From Picochlorum sp. 'celeri' (taxonomy: Eukaryota; Chlorophyta; Trebouxiophyceae): a stretch of DNA of 64,000 nt. The position numbers and the translations under genes were made by a program. Under the pieces are notes generated by a model. That model ran no database searches, was not told where the DNA came from, and worked only from the letters and a program-made list of their open reading frames with translations. Location: contig JAACMV010000016.1 of assembly GCA_010909725.1 (NCBI GenBank), positions 1,093,501 to 1,157,500 of the forward strand, given 5' to 3'. Shown here one piece after another: positions 1 through 10,437 of the stretch. Positions within the stretch are counted from its first letter, which is position 1. Each line of letters begins with the position of its first letter.

Positions 1-69
1 CCTGGTACGATTCTCTCCGAAACATTCCTATTTCACCAGGAATGGCCGATCAATCCATAGAGTTTCATT

Positions 70-1449
70 ATGGAAGGCTTTTATATTGTTTTATTCCTAG
101 TCCAAGCTGTTTTGGCTGGATATTTGGAATCTCATAATGTAGCACGAAAGGAGAGCAAGCATGGGGATGCTCCGAAGGATTTTGTTCAATTTAAGAATAA
201 CTATTTACTTGTATATTCGATGATGATGGCAGGGGACTGGTTGCAGGGCCCCTACGTCTACGCTTTGTACGAGCATTACGGATTTGGTCGAGGAGACATT
301 GGTCGCTTGTTTATCGCTGGGTTTGGCTCATCGATGATTTTTGGGACCATTGTGGGAAGTCTGGCAGACAATCATGGGAGGAAGAGGGCTGCGTTGACAT
401 ATGTGGTGTCGTATATGCTTGGATGCTTTACCAAGCATGTCAACTCGTTCTGGGTGCTCTTCATGGGGCGCGTATTCTGTGGTGTGGCCACGTCTCTGTT
501 GTACTCTGCTTTCGAGTCATGGCTGGTTGGAGAACATTTCAAAAGAAACTACGAGGCTGATTGGCTGGGTGGTATTTTCTCTCAGGCAGTGTTCTTGGGC
601 AATGGGTTGATGGCCATTGTGAGTGGGCTGTTTGCCCACTCCCTTGTGGAGACGTTTGCGCTGGGCCCGGTGGCGCCGTTTGATGCTGCTGCTCTCGTGC
701 TTGGTATCGGAGGAATCATCATTTTCAGCACATGGTCGGAGAATTATGGGGATGCTTCCCATAGGAACAAGAATCAGCAGGAAATTTTCAAAAAGGCTGC
801 TGGGGTAATCATGGCAGACCCCAAGATTGCGCTGCTCGGCGTCATGCAGGCCTTGTTCGAGGGTTCCATGTATACGTTTGTGTTTTTATGGACACCAGCG
901 CTGAGCCCGAATGGAGAGCATATCCCCCATGGCATGGTGTTTGCATGCTTCATGGTGTCCTGCATGGTTGGATCGGCATTCACAGGAAAGCTCCTTTCCA
1001 AATCCAGCACCATCCCTCCAGAGAAGTATATGCAGCTTGTGTTTGGGCTCGCATCCGCCTGCCTTGCGGTACCGGTTCTCTTTGCTGGATCCGACTCGAG
1101 CAGCATGATGAGCGAGGGCATTTCTTGGAATGGGAAAATCCAACTGATTGCCTTTTGCTGTTTTGAAGGCCTTGTTGGTATCTTCTGGCCCTCCATGATG
1201 ACCCTTCGATCTCAGTACGTTCCAGAAGACCTCCGCTCTACCATTATCAACTTTTTCAGGATCCCATTGAATCTGTTTGTCTGCGTGGTTCTGTACAATG
1301 TCAGCAGCCTACCATTGTCAGCCATGTTTGGCATGTGCTCCTTCTTCCTGCTGGTATGCATGGTGTGCCAAAACCGCTTTGCAAACATTGTTGCGCAGCA
1401 TAAGAATGATGAACCCCAGTCAAAAGATCTCTTGGCGAATGCCACCTGA
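70..1449 (+). CDS. MOT2: MFSD5/MOT2-type major facilitator transporter
   Basis: Uninterrupted 459-residue polytopic membrane protein. It matches the MFSD5 (molybdate-anion transporter, Chlamydomonas MOT2) branch of the major facilitator superfamily: an N-terminal membrane helix, then a cytoplasmic linker, then the first MFS half with the loop motif GSLADNHGRKRAA (about residues 97-109), the helix-rich GRVFCGVATSLLYSAFESW segment and a second half ending in a hydrophilic tail. Family members take up molybdate at the plasma membrane; the substrate here is inferred from the family. The start ATG is the first in frame, and length fits the family (about 450). No intron is needed. Confidence 0.85.
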   Translation: MEGFYIVLFLVQAVLAGYLESHNVARKESKHGDAPKDFVQFKNNYLLVYSMMMAGDWLQGPYVYALYEHYGFGRGDIGRLFIAGFGSSMIFGTIVGSLADNHGRKRAALTYVVSYMLGCFTKHVNSFWVLFMGRVFCGVATSLLYSAFESWLVGEHFKRNYEADWLGGIFSQAVFLGNGLMAIVSGLFAHSLVETFALGPVAPFDAAALVLGIGGIIIFSTWSENYGDASHRNKNQQEIFKKAAGVIMADPKIALLGVMQALFEGSMYTFVFLWTPALSPNGEHIPHGMVFACFMVSCMVGSAFTGKLLSKSSTIPPEKYMQLVFGLASACLAVPVLFAGSDSSSMMSEGISWNGKIQLIAFCCFEGLVGIFWPSMMTLRSQYVPEDLRSTIINFFRIPLNLFVCVVLYNVSSLPLSAMFGMCSFFLLVCMVCQNRFANIVAQHKNDEPQSKDLLANAT

Positions 1450-1730
1450 TCCCGTTGCATCATCAGGTGATCTGCAGATCCAGCTGGATCTGGATCTTGC
1501 AAGATCCAATTGGATCCAGACAGAGATGATTTGCTTTGACAACAACAAGGAGATGACTCGCGATGCAACCCAATAGCATGTCCATAGTTCTAGTATATCA
1601 TATATAAATTAGGGAATACGATTGTCCATACGAATCCTTGTAACAGTTTGCCGACATGTTCCGAGACATGTTCCGAATTGTGTCGTAGTATAGTTTGCAT
1701 CAGTCTGGGCGCATTCAATTGTAATAGGGT

Positions 1731-2066
1731 ATGGTGTCAAGATCGTTATCATCCCCCAATATGGGCGAGTTGATCCCCCAGCAAGGCGTATGCGGGGAAG
1801 ATGACCATCTCATGGTCGAGTTGATGGCTGCTCAGAGGGATGCTGAGCGCATGGAAGAAGCCGTTGCACACAGGGATGCAGTCATATCGAAGATGTCTAG
1901 TCTGAGGAGGGCAGAGAAGGAAGGGTTTGAGGAAACCAAGCATAATCTCTTGGCTGAGGTGGCCCTCCTGCAAGGCACGATACACAAGTTGCGATTGAGA
2001 TTACAAGAAGAGAAGAAAAAGAATCGAGAGTTACAAAGAAAATGCTCGAAACGATACCCAATGTGA
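1731..2066 (+). CDS. Small coiled-coil protein, unknown
   Basis: 111-residue open frame starting with ATG. The middle and C-terminal part (about residues 25-105) is charged and heptad-like, with runs such as MEEAVAHRDAV and LRLRLQEEKKKNRELQ, typical of a coiled coil. No catalytic motif or targeting peptide is obvious. It lies in the same direction as the transporter upstream, 281 nt beyond its stop. Family not recognised; it may be a real small gene or the last exon of something larger. Confidence 0.4.
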   Translation: MVSRSLSSPNMGELIPQQGVCGEDDHLMVELMAAQRDAERMEEAVAHRDAVISKMSSLRRAEKEGFEETKHNLLAEVALLQGTIHKLRLRLQEEKKKNRELQRKCSKRYPM

Positions 2067-2642
2067 TCCTGCAAGCGGATTCGATTTATAAATCCAATCA
2101 GGGGTGATTACCCCTGCTTTTTTTCCTCTGCTTTTTTTTCCTGAGCCACAGCGGCATCATGTAAAGGTTTATCAAAGATGTACACTCCACTGACGACTCC
2201 TACCCTGCAGTATATTCAACAGCAATGACACATTACTACTGCACATGCATGAAATCCAATGCAAAGTGAAATGCACCTACACAGCTGCCAGTAGATAGTG
2301 GACAGGACCAGTTCTTCGGAAAGACCTCGCCAGTGACATGGATCCAGCCTCTTCTATTCGAATTCCTTCACCGACAATTCTGCCATGATTATTATTGTTT
2401 GAGAATTTGATGTGGACGCAACTCAAGCGGTGATGCTTCTTCTGTTTCTTAGAGAAGGAAAAAAAATCAAGTTTTCGAATTTGAGACATTTCAAATGTCT
2501 TGTCACGATTTGAGTTTGCGTTGAGGACGTGTTCAAGGATATTGTCATGTTTTTTTTCCTTTCCAAAGATTCGTATTCATTTCATAGATTCAGTTGGTAT
2601 GAGCAGGGCGGAATTTGAAAAGGGAATGGATGTAACACTCCC
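2067..2642. other. Intergenic stretch with one weak minus-strand ORF
   Basis: 576 bases between the coiled-coil gene and the NT-C2 gene. It is A/T-rich with T-runs near 2120-2140 and 2550. A 70-codon ATG-initiated minus-strand frame (2277-2489) has a lysine-rich start and ends RRTGPVHYLLAAV. Its composition is protein-like, but I recognise no family and no upstream exon, so it is only a candidate gene. The promoter of the NT-C2 gene should also lie here. Confidence 0.3.
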
Positions 2643-4826
2643 ATGAAGCTTTTGAAGAAGAAAAAGAGCAAGGGCCGTCAGGAGCTCTTCTATTTTGATA
2701 TAGATGAATTGTCTCCATGGCCTCCGTTGCATGGTCCCTTGATATTGCAGTGGCAGAGGGGGTCGAAGAGACGGGGCCAGAGTGGGGTGGTCCAGCCAGA
2801 GGGCGATGGGGATTCTGAGCCCACGTCATACAAATTTGGGACTCGGTTTGAGATTCCTGCGACCTTGTATGACGATGGGAAGAAGAGGAAGGATCTGAGT
2901 CTGTTTGTGTGCCAGTTGAATGAGAAGGGAAAGGTGGGGAATATGGTTGGTGCTGTCACCATTGATCTCGGTGGATTGGATTCTCTGACGAGTCAGCCTG
3001 CTCGACAAGAGTATATTGTCGAGTGTAGTAAGTCTATTGCGGAGTTGGCTCAAGGTCGGCCTAAATTGAGGATTGGGTTGTCGAAGAGTGGGGGTGTGGA
3101 GGGTGATGCCGCAGTGGTTCATGATGAGGGGCAGGGGGTGAGCAATGATATTCCTATTCCTTCGACGCTGTCGACAGAGGTGAATTCCTCGCAGGCCTCA
3201 GGTGGGAATGTTGCGAGTTTGAGAACGATCACGAGTCCGAGGAGCAAGGTGGTTGTGCCAGAGATGGTGGAAGAGGAGTATGATGAGGACGGGTTTCTGG
3301 TGGATGGTAGCGAAGACAAGAGCTTGTCTTTCATGCCTGAAGATCGTGAAGACCTCTTGTATTCATCAGGGACAGAGACACGAAAGAATTTGGAAGGTGA
3401 TTTGGAAAAGGCTATGGATGAGGATACAGAGGATGACCTGTCTCCGTTCAGGGCGTCAAGAAGGAAACCGATACATGAGAGGCGATTTTCGAGGGATGTA
3501 AATTCTTTTGGATCGCTTCAACAGTTTAAAGGTGAGGAGGATGCCATGACAGGTTTGCCCTCCATGGTGGCAAGCTGCAACTCGACCATGCTGCATGCAA
3601 GGGAAAAGGATGAGTCAGGCTATCGCCAGAAGAGAGATATGCAAATTGCTGCTGCTGTAGAAATGTCAGTTTGGGCTGCTGGTGCGAGTTGGGGATCCGA
3701 TCGGCCCGGAGAAATGCCGAGGGGCGACAGGATGCAGGCCCCAGCTCGAAGGCTTGCGCGCACAATCATCAGGCTTGGGGAAGAGGATGGTCCCAAATTT
3801 ATGGATCAAGCCCTTCATATGATTAAAAAGTCCTGTGTAGCATCTCTTGGTGATGTTCATCGATTGATGATGATGTGGTCATGCATGGTCACGCTACGAT
3901 GGTCATTTTGGACATTGGTGGACAAGAGCCGACCTGCCGAGACACGCATGGCTGGCTTCGAGTGGTTGCAAGAGATTATTTGCCCCCGAATAGAAGCCGT
4001 GGAATCGTGGCTTTTTGATACATTGTTATCATACCTGTGGACAGGAAAAATGATGAGAGATTTGCAGGAATGCAGAGACGCTGGCAGCCTTGACCAACTT
4101 GTGACTGATTACATGGGTGTGCTACGCACTGCACTGGGCGTGCTTGAAGATAGAAGTCGACCTGCTCCGTGTTCGAAAACTTTGAAAATGGTATTGAAGA
4201 AACAGGTGTTACACGGTATTCGTGTGAAGCTGGATGCGTTCTTGCTGAGTGAGTTGCTGGAGCAGCGTGTGTCCTGCTTTCGTCCTGTCACCTCACCCTT
4301 GGGTCTCGAGCTCAAGATTTTCATCGATAAAATATCGACATGGTTTGAGAGTGATGCAACCAGTACGAGAGAATTTGGTCAAGAAGAATGGTACAATGCA
4401 CAGCAGGACACCAAGATGGATAGTGCATTGCCACGCATGGCAAGCGCAGCCAACGTGATTGTTGCTCAGAAATCCTCCCTCCTAGATGCTGAGGCTCGTG
4501 ATCGGATTGCGCCCCACATGTCCCTGGTGTCTGCATGCAAGATTTTAAAAAATTATGAATCCACAAAAGAGGATGCAGAGAATGTGGAGGAGATTGTAGC
4601 AGCTCTGAAATCCCAAGCAAGGAGCAAGATTGATCTGAAAGAGTCCTCTGAAGCCATGGATTCGGTACAGTATGTTGTCCCACCTGAAGACTGGCTATCG
4701 CAACAGGGCATTATCCAGCCCCTATCTCTGGAGATGAATGCAGAGTCTGACGAAGAATTGGAATCGTTTGAATCAGTTGGTGGGGAGAGATTTACATATT
4801 TACGTGAATTATGGTCAGTGGTTTGA
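2643..4826 (+). CDS. NT-C2 domain protein with C-terminal helical (dilute-like) region
   Basis: 727 residues in one exon. Residues about 13-130 look like an NT-type C2 domain (the EEIG1/EHBP1/PMI1 N-terminal family): ELFYFDIDELSPWPPLHGPL, then a basic loop, RFEIPATLYDD, and a G..VGAVTIDLGGL strand. The middle (about 150-300) is acidic and low in complexity, probably disordered. The C-terminal half (about 350-600) is helical and resembles the globular region following NT-C2 in plant proteins and the DIL-like tail of myosin V. In plants such proteins act in organelle positioning and actin-linked trafficking; that role is only suggested here. The stop lies 20 nt from the convergent NECAP stop. 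Confidence 0.6.
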   Translation: MKLLKKKKSKGRQELFYFDIDELSPWPPLHGPLILQWQRGSKRRGQSGVVQPEGDGDSEPTSYKFGTRFEIPATLYDDGKKRKDLSLFVCQLNEKGKVGNMVGAVTIDLGGLDSLTSQPARQEYIVECSKSIAELAQGRPKLRIGLSKSGGVEGDAAVVHDEGQGVSNDIPIPSTLSTEVNSSQASGGNVASLRTITSPRSKVVVPEMVEEEYDEDGFLVDGSEDKSLSFMPEDREDLLYSSGTETRKNLEGDLEKAMDEDTEDDLSPFRASRRKPIHERRFSRDVNSFGSLQQFKGEEDAMTGLPSMVASCNSTMLHAREKDESGYRQKRDMQIAAAVEMSVWAAGASWGSDRPGEMPRGDRMQAPARRLARTIIRLGEEDGPKFMDQALHMIKKSCVASLGDVHRLMMMWSCMVTLRWSFWTLVDKSRPAETRMAGFEWLQEIICPRIEAVESWLFDTLLSYLWTGKMMRDLQECRDAGSLDQLVTDYMGVLRTALGVLEDRSRPAPCSKTLKMVLKKQVLHGIRVKLDAFLLSELLEQRVSCFRPVTSPLGLELKIFIDKISTWFESDATSTREFGQEEWYNAQQDTKMDSALPRMASAANVIVAQKSSLLDAEARDRIAPHMSLVSACKILKNYESTKEDAENVEEIVAALKSQARSKIDLKESSEAMDSVQYVVPPEDWLSQQGIIQPLSLEMNAESDEELESFESVGGERFTYLRELWSVV

Positions 4827-4846
4827 TTTTGGTTTAAAAACAAGTT

Positions 4847-5734
4847 TCAATTGGACTGCCCTGGGCTCTCGAACGCCCCCCACTCTTCTTCTGTAGAGTA
4901 GCTTTTCCCTGCTGTTGGTGACCCGCCTACCTTTGGAGAATTGCCCTGAGAGCTGGGTGCCAATGCTGCCTCCATACCTCCCTGAGGATCAAACATTAAA
5001 CTAAACGTCTTTGCCAACTTTCCATGCTTATTCCTACTCACAAATCCTCCTCCAGAATGAGATGCTGCGTGATTAGCATTCAATTTCAACTGCATCGTCT
5101 GCCCCGATTTCAGGGCCAAATCATCACTATGCTTTATTGCACTGCCATGGTGGCCACCTGTCCCCTCACCCATTGCAGGCTCATGGGCCTGCGCCTGCAT
5201 TTCTTCAGCTCTATGCTTCCTCTCCAAATACTGCTGATAATCAACCAAAGAGGCATAGAAATCCGCCGCAACGTCTCGCTCGGCGAATCCAAGTCCAATA
5301 AAAGCATGCTTTCCGCTCTCTGGATCCACTACCCGAATCACAAAATACCTACTGCTATCAATCACCCGTTCCACACAGGTATGCAACGGCACAGATACGG
5401 GACACTCCGCCCACATATCCCCACTGGCAGGATCCTGCAACTGAATATATGCCAAATCTTCCGATCCTACCATCTTTTTCACAAACTTCACACTGACTTC
5501 AGCAAGCCAAGTGCCCACGTTCCAAGTCTCCGCCCGGTGACCACTCTGCGCGATATGTATGACGTAAATAAGCATATGTTTGATCATGGGACCGACATAA
5601 TGAGGCCAACGCGGTACATAATACTCAGCAAGGCGATCAGACGAGTTTGGACAACATACCGTGGTAGCAGGTGGAACTCTGTATACATAGCCCTGATCGG
5701 ATGAGAAAAGATTGATTTCAATGGTATCCGACAT
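4847..5734 (-). CDS. NECAP-type adaptin-ear-binding endocytic protein
   Basis: Encodes the NECAP PH-like fold used in clathrin-coated vesicle formation: YRVPP near the start, AETWNVG, the strand IDSSRYFVIRV and FIGLGFAERDVAADFYASL. The C-terminus carries EEWGAFES, a WxxF motif followed by acidic context as used to bind AP-2/AP-1 ear domains. A 114-nt intron (5546-5659, donor GTATGT, acceptor GCGCAG) is in frame and stop-free. Removing it joins VPPATT to SGHRAETW, matching animal and plant NECAPs, and gives 257 residues; unspliced reading gives 295. ATG at 5734 is unambiguous. Divergent from the YbeY gene with 205 nt between starts. Confidence 0.85.
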   Translation of the reverse strand: MSDTIEINLFSSDQGYVYRVPPATTVCCPNSSDRLAEYYVPRWPHYVGPMIKHMLIYVIHIAQSGHRAETWNVGTWLAEVSVKFVKKMVGSEDLAYIQLQDPASGDMWAECPVSVPLHTCVERVIDSSRYFVIRVVDPESGKHAFIGLGFAERDVAADFYASLVDYQQYLERKHRAEEMQAQAHEPAMGEGTGGHHGSAIKHSDDLALKSGQTMQLKLNANHAASHSGGGFVSRNKHGKLAKTFSLMFDPQGGMEAALAPSSQGNSPKVGGSPTAGKSYSTEEEWGAFESPGQSN

Positions 5735-5939
5735 TTTTACAAGATTATATAACTGAAATCGATGTGTTCCAGGGCAATTTGACGTACGTCACACGCGTGT
5801 CGGGAAATCCTGGACTTGCAATTGCGCCCTGCTGGGCCAGCAGGCCCAGGGATCTTTTCTATGCATTCATACCACCCCGCGAGACTGAGACATTACTAAA
5901 GAATAGTATTCCTTGCAATAATAGTAACGCGAGTGCAGT

Positions 5940-7762
5940 ATGGGTGCGCTGTATTGCAGACAGCTTGCAAGACACATGACAAAATTATATTCCATGAAGC
6001 ACCGTGGACTGGTCAGACACCGTTGGGGCTATTCGAGCACATCAAGTCACTCTGCCTTGAATAATAGGTTGATATATTCTAGACTTAATGATCGAAACCC
6101 CTGTGGGAGGGAGCGAACGGGTTGGAATGCTGGGGTCATTGCTGCCCAGGGGAGGAGCATTCACTCAGGGTTTGTCGTGGCAGCAGGGTTGTCATTTGGG
6201 TCAGATGATATCACAGTGGATGTAGGATTGATGGTGGAAGGAACGGATGTCGGGAATGGTCTGGACATGGATGCTCTGGCGGAATCCTTGTCTGCTGATG
6301 CAGTGCGCATTACGCAGCAAGCTGCGGTTGTGCTGTCAAGGGCTAGAGTAGATGATGGGGAAGAAATCATCGACGTTCCTGGTCCATTAGAAGTTTCTCT
6401 GGTGCTGTGTGACGATGAGTACATACGTGCTCTGAATAGAGAGTGGCGAAATGTTGACAAGGCGACAGATGTATTGGCCTTTGAAATGGGTGATGATGGA
6501 GAGGATCTTTCGTGCGAGTCTGAGTGCCCGCTGCCGTTTATCACTGACGAAGAATCTGATGATGTGCCTGTGATGAATGCATCCCTTCCTGTGGTGATGC
6601 TTGGGGACGTTGTCATTTCAATAGATACTGCAAAGAGGCAGGCAGAGGAGAGGGGGCATTCACTTTTGGATGAATGCAGGATTCTTTTGGTGCATGGTGT
6701 TTTGCACCTTCTTGGATATGATCATGAAGATGGAATCGAAGAAGCGGAGGAAATGCATCAGGCGGAAACATCTATTTTGAAAGCATTGGGCTTTGACGTT
6801 GAAAGTGGTCTGATTGGGTTTGGTCAAGGTGGGAATTCCCCGTGATGGATGGATGATTCTTTGGTCTAGACGCTAATGTTTTCTTACCTGCAGCGCAGGA
6901 CCCCATCATGAAGAGAACTCGTAGCAATACAGAGATAAAATTGATCACAATTGACATGGATGGGACCTTGTTGGATTCAAACAGCCAGTGCTTGTCATCG
7001 TCTGTTGAGGCCATCAGATTGGCGCTTGATCGGGGAGTGCGTGTGATTTTAGCCACTGGAAAGGCACGGCCTGCCGCAGTAAAAGCCATGGAGAAGGTAG
7101 GATTGGCAGGAGATGATCTGGTTGTCAGTTCCCAGACTGCTGGAATTTTCTTGCAGGGCCTCCAAGTCTTTGGGAACAAAGGACAAGTGATTGGTGGCTC
7201 CACGTTAGACCAGTCTGTCTTGCAAACAGTACTGCAATATTCCATTGATAACAACATTAGCGTGTGTGGATTTCAAGGCGATGCCTGCGTGACACCGTTC
7301 ATGACCTCTGACATTGAACTCCTTCATGATAGGTATTACGAACCATTGGCTGTTGTCCAGCCGTCTGTTGATCTCATTGCACGTGGCCCTCCGATTTATA
7401 AATTACTTCTGATGTCTGATAAAGAAACAATAGATGCCATTAGACCTCACATGGACGAGGAAATTCTGCGTGGACATCACGCGACGACGATGCAAGCTGT
7501 GGAGACAATGTTGGAAATCGTTCCCCCAGGTGTAAATAAATGGACTGCTTTGAAAGTTGTGTCTAGTCATTTAGGTACTCCTGTGGACTCCATTATGGCG
7601 ATTGGAGATGGAGAGAATGACTTGGAAATGATTACTGGTGCGGGATTGGGCATCGCGATGGGCAATGCGGTCGACAAAGTCAAAATAGCTGCTGATCATG
7701 TTGTTGCATCCAATGATGAACATGGCGTTTTTGAGGCTATAGAAAAATTTGTATTACAATGA
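5940..7762 (+). CDS. ybeY: YbeY endoribonuclease-HAD phosphatase fusion, organelle targeted
   Basis: Two blocks join through a 65-nt intron (6829-6893, donor GTGGGA, acceptor CTGCAG) that contains an in-frame TGA; splicing is phase 1 and gives 585 residues (exons 5940-6828 and 6894-7762). Block 1: a basic N-terminal extension (likely transit peptide), then YbeY with the metal-binding HGVLHLLGYDHE (H-x3-H-x5-H), a single-strand endoribonuclease for rRNA maturation. Block 2: a Cof-type HAD hydrolase with ITIDMDGTLLDS (motif I nucleophile Asp), a cap region and GDGENDLEM (motif IV). The same two-domain order is found in Arabidopsis chloroplast YbeY. Plastid location is inferred. The stop is 10 nt from the convergent aminotransferase stop. 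Confidence 0.87.
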
Positions 7763-7772
7763 ATGAAAGACA

Positions 7773-9009
7773 CTAACAAACCTTATGAACCCAACCAAAT
7801 GTATCTGGAATTCTTTCTTGCTGCAATCCCGTGAGAGACTCGTACAATTCCAAGGCAGTAGCTGTTGGCTCTCCATTCTCCCCAAAATCTCTCCGAGTGC
7901 CCTTGTAGGTAAGGCTTCCTACTGCCGACAAGACCACCGCAGTTCCAGTCGTAAAGATTTCATCGGCCTCCATCGCTGACTCTATAGACACGGGCTCTTC
8001 TTTCACTTCATATCCTTTGCTTCTTGCTAGTTCAATCACCGATCTTCTTGTCACTCCTGGCAAAATACTACCACTGATGGGAGGCGTGGAAATCACATTT
8101 CCATGTTTGACAAAGATATTGCAGCTAGAGACTTCTTCGAGGTATTTGTCGTGCTTTGCATCCAGGTACACAACGTCAGAGTAACCCTCTTTTTTGGCAG
8201 CCAATTGCGTCACAAGCACGGGGGAGTAGTTCCCTGCAGCCTTGGTGCCACCCATGCCTCGTGGCGCAGACCTATGAAACTCGGTATCAACTTTCAAATG
8301 AATCGGACTCAGCTGCCCCCCTTTGAAATATGATCCTACAGCAGCACAATAAATACAGAACGTATACGATGGAGCAGGCCCAAGCCCAAGAATCGGCCCA
8401 GTCCCCATGAGCAAAGGACGGAGATACAGTGCCCCCTTCCCCAGCGGAGGCACCATGCTGGCGTTCGCCCTAACAACATCTTCTACTGCCGATACAAACT
8501 GTTCTGTCGATGGTGCAACCATAGATAGCCTTTTTGCCCCCTCTTGCATCCTTTCAGCATTGCAATCAGGCCTGAAAAGCACAATGTGCCCCTCAGCAGT
8601 TCGCTGGGCCTTCATGCCCTCAAAGACAGACTGCCCATAATTCAGGACCTGCGCCGACGGATCCAACTGCAACGGACCATACGGCTGAAGATTTCCACTC
8701 CATTCCGTACCATCTGCCTCGATCGAAGCCACATACATCGTGTCCGCTACATTTGCCAAACCAAAACCAAGGGAATCCCAATCAATGTCCGGAGAAGGAG
8801 CGGTGCTTTGAGCAGCACTGCTCGCACGAGTAATCAAATCACATGCGTCAGTATATTTTGAGATCAAATATCTGCAAGTACAGCCCATCCTATGAGCATA
8901 TCAGCCATAAACAATTGATGCAAAGAGAATCGCACCTTTTCCTCCTCTGAAGTCCAGGAAGCCTGTGAGGGGCATCATATCTACATTCACACAGAGTTAA
9001 AGCATTCAT
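7773..9009 (-). CDS. BCAT: Branched-chain amino acid aminotransferase, organelle targeted
   Basis: PLP fold-type IV enzyme making or breaking Leu, Ile and Val. Seen: LNYGQSVFEGMKA, the arginine segment LYLRPLLMGTG, the PLP lysine in GGTKAAGNYSP, YLEEVSSCN and a C-terminal FTTGTAVVLSAVGSL. An upstream exon (8936-9009) starting with ATG at 9009 joins in phase 2 across a 64-nt intron (8872-8935, donor GTGCGA, acceptor TTGCAG). It adds a Cys/Arg-rich leader (MNALTLCECRYDAPHRLPG) resembling a plastid or mitochondrial presequence, for 390 residues. The ATG at 8888 would lie inside the intron. Confidence 0.88.
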
Positions 9010-9318
9010 ACTGTACACAGGGGTGCTCAGAGACTGAAATAGGCGATTCTTACCGAACTCTTTGAGCGGCGTCGCTGCTGGGCATAACAGCGCCGCTGGT
9101 CAATAAACTCAAACGACAGATACCCATCTTGAGAATTTAATGTTAAAAGATGATGTACAATATTGTTTTGGTTGAATCTGGTGGCGTCGTCTTCATTTTG
9201 TATGGTGGGTCATGACCCACATCATGGAATCCCCTGATCTGCACATCTGGGACAATGTCATGGGCAGCGATGGCCTCCAATTTGGGTGTATAAAATAGAT
9301 ACGTATTTCAATAAGACA
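9010..9318. promoter_or_regulatory. Divergent promoter region, BCAT/GC1
   Basis: 309 bases separate the two start codons of head-to-head genes, so both promoters and 5' leaders must fit here. The only clear motif is TATAAAAT at 9289-9296, about 25-30 nt before the GC1 start codon. If it is a true TATA box, the GC1 leader would be almost absent, or the ATG used would be further in. Confidence 0.4.
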
Positions 9319-10437
9319 ATGCACGTTATTTGCCAGCGATCTGTGGCAGGGAACCGCCTTGTGTCAGCCACACAGGGACAAGGTCTCAGGCCTGTGTTCG
9401 GTGGGCTTGGATGTTCTAGGAATCTGAGGGCTGATTTTCAAAGACAAAACCATACTAGACGTGAAAAGAAGGCTGCTGCGACATTCGTGCGGGCAGAGGC
9501 GGGGAAGGCTCTCTCTGTGCTCGCTTCCTCGTCTGGTGGAGGCAAGACTGTGGCTGTTACTGGAGCCACGGGGCTGATTGGGAGTCGATTGGTGGAGATG
9601 TTGGTTCAACAAGGATATTCAGTCCGGGTTTTGACGAGAAATCCAGCTGCGGCAAAGTCCAAGTTGAATATTGAGGGTCTTCAGTACGCTTCTCCAACGC
9701 AGTGGAAGGCTGCCATTGCTGGGTCGACTGCAGTCATTAATTTGGCCGGGGAGCCCATTGCGACAAGGTGGAGTGCAGAGTTGAAAGCAGAAATCAAAAG
9801 ATCGAGGGTGCAGGTCACCAAGAGGGTTGTGGATGCAATTAACAGTCTCCCTGAGGGAGACAGACCAGAAGTTTTGATCAATGCATCTGCAGTGGGATTC
9901 TATGGAACGAGCGAGTCAGCGACGTTCAATGAGTCGTCTTCTTCCGGAAACGATTACCTTGCTGAGGTCTGCCGTGAATGGGAGGACGCAGCGCTGAAGG
10001 CATCGTGTAGAGTGGTGATACTCAGGACGGGCATTGTCCTTGCGCGAGAAGGGGGTGCCCTGGCAAAAATGGTCCCAGTCTTTTCCATGTTTGCGGGGGG
10101 TCCACTGGGTAGTGGGAAGCAATGGTTTTCCTGGATCCACAGAGACGATGTGGTGGGCATGATTATGAATGCGATTGGCGACTCATCATGGGAGGGTGTG
10201 TTCAACGCAACTGCTCCTAAACCAGTTCGAATGGGAGAGCTTTGCTCTGCCCTGGGGGAGGTGATGAGCCGTCCTTCCTTTGTCCCAGTCCCTGATTTTG
10301 CGTTGAAGACGCTGCTCGGGGAGGGGGCTCAGGTAGTGTTGGAGGGGCAACGAGTGTTGCCAAATAAAGCCCAGAGCTCTGGGTACCAATTCAAGTACAC
10401 TGATGTGCAAGATGCTTTGAAAAACCTTTTAAATTAA
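9319..10437 (+). CDS. GC1: GC1/SulA-type SDR epimerase-family protein, plastid
   Basis: 372 residues from the ATG at 9319 (an upstream in-frame GTG at 9286 overlaps the TATA-like motif and is not used). Residues about 1-75 form a basic, Ser/Arg-rich transit peptide. An extended SDR of the TIGR01777 type follows: Rossmann motif VTGATGLIGSRLVE, VINLAGEPIATRWS, INASAVGFYGT, and WFSWIHRDDVVG. Plant orthologues (Giant Chloroplast 1/SulA) bind the inner envelope and affect plastid division; the chemistry is unknown. It ends exactly where TRM1 ends on the other strand. Confidence 0.82.
   Translation: MHVICQRSVAGNRLVSATQGQGLRPVFGGLGCSRNLRADFQRQNHTRREKKAAATFVRAEAGKALSVLASSSGGGKTVAVTGATGLIGSRLVEMLVQQGYSVRVLTRNPAAAKSKLNIEGLQYASPTQWKAAIAGSTAVINLAGEPIATRWSAELKAEIKRSRVQVTKRVVDAINSLPEGDRPEVLINASAVGFYGTSESATFNESSSSGNDYLAEVCREWEDAALKASCRVVILRTGIVLAREGGALAKMVPVFSMFAGGPLGSGKQWFSWIHRDDVVGMIMNAIGDSSWEGVFNATAPKPVRMGELCSALGEVMSRPSFVPVPDFALKTLLGEGAQVVLEGQRVLPNKAQSSGYQFKYTDVQDALKNLLN

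Noticed and set aside
5024..5704. 226-codon plus-strand open frame
   Set aside because: Antisense to NECAP, including its intron; composition is shadow-like.
8889..9000. Alternative BCAT leader starting MMPLTGFLDF
   Set aside because: That ATG pair reaches the GTGCGA donor in phase 1 and would enter exon 2 out of frame; the ATG at 9009 reaches it in phase 2 and fits.
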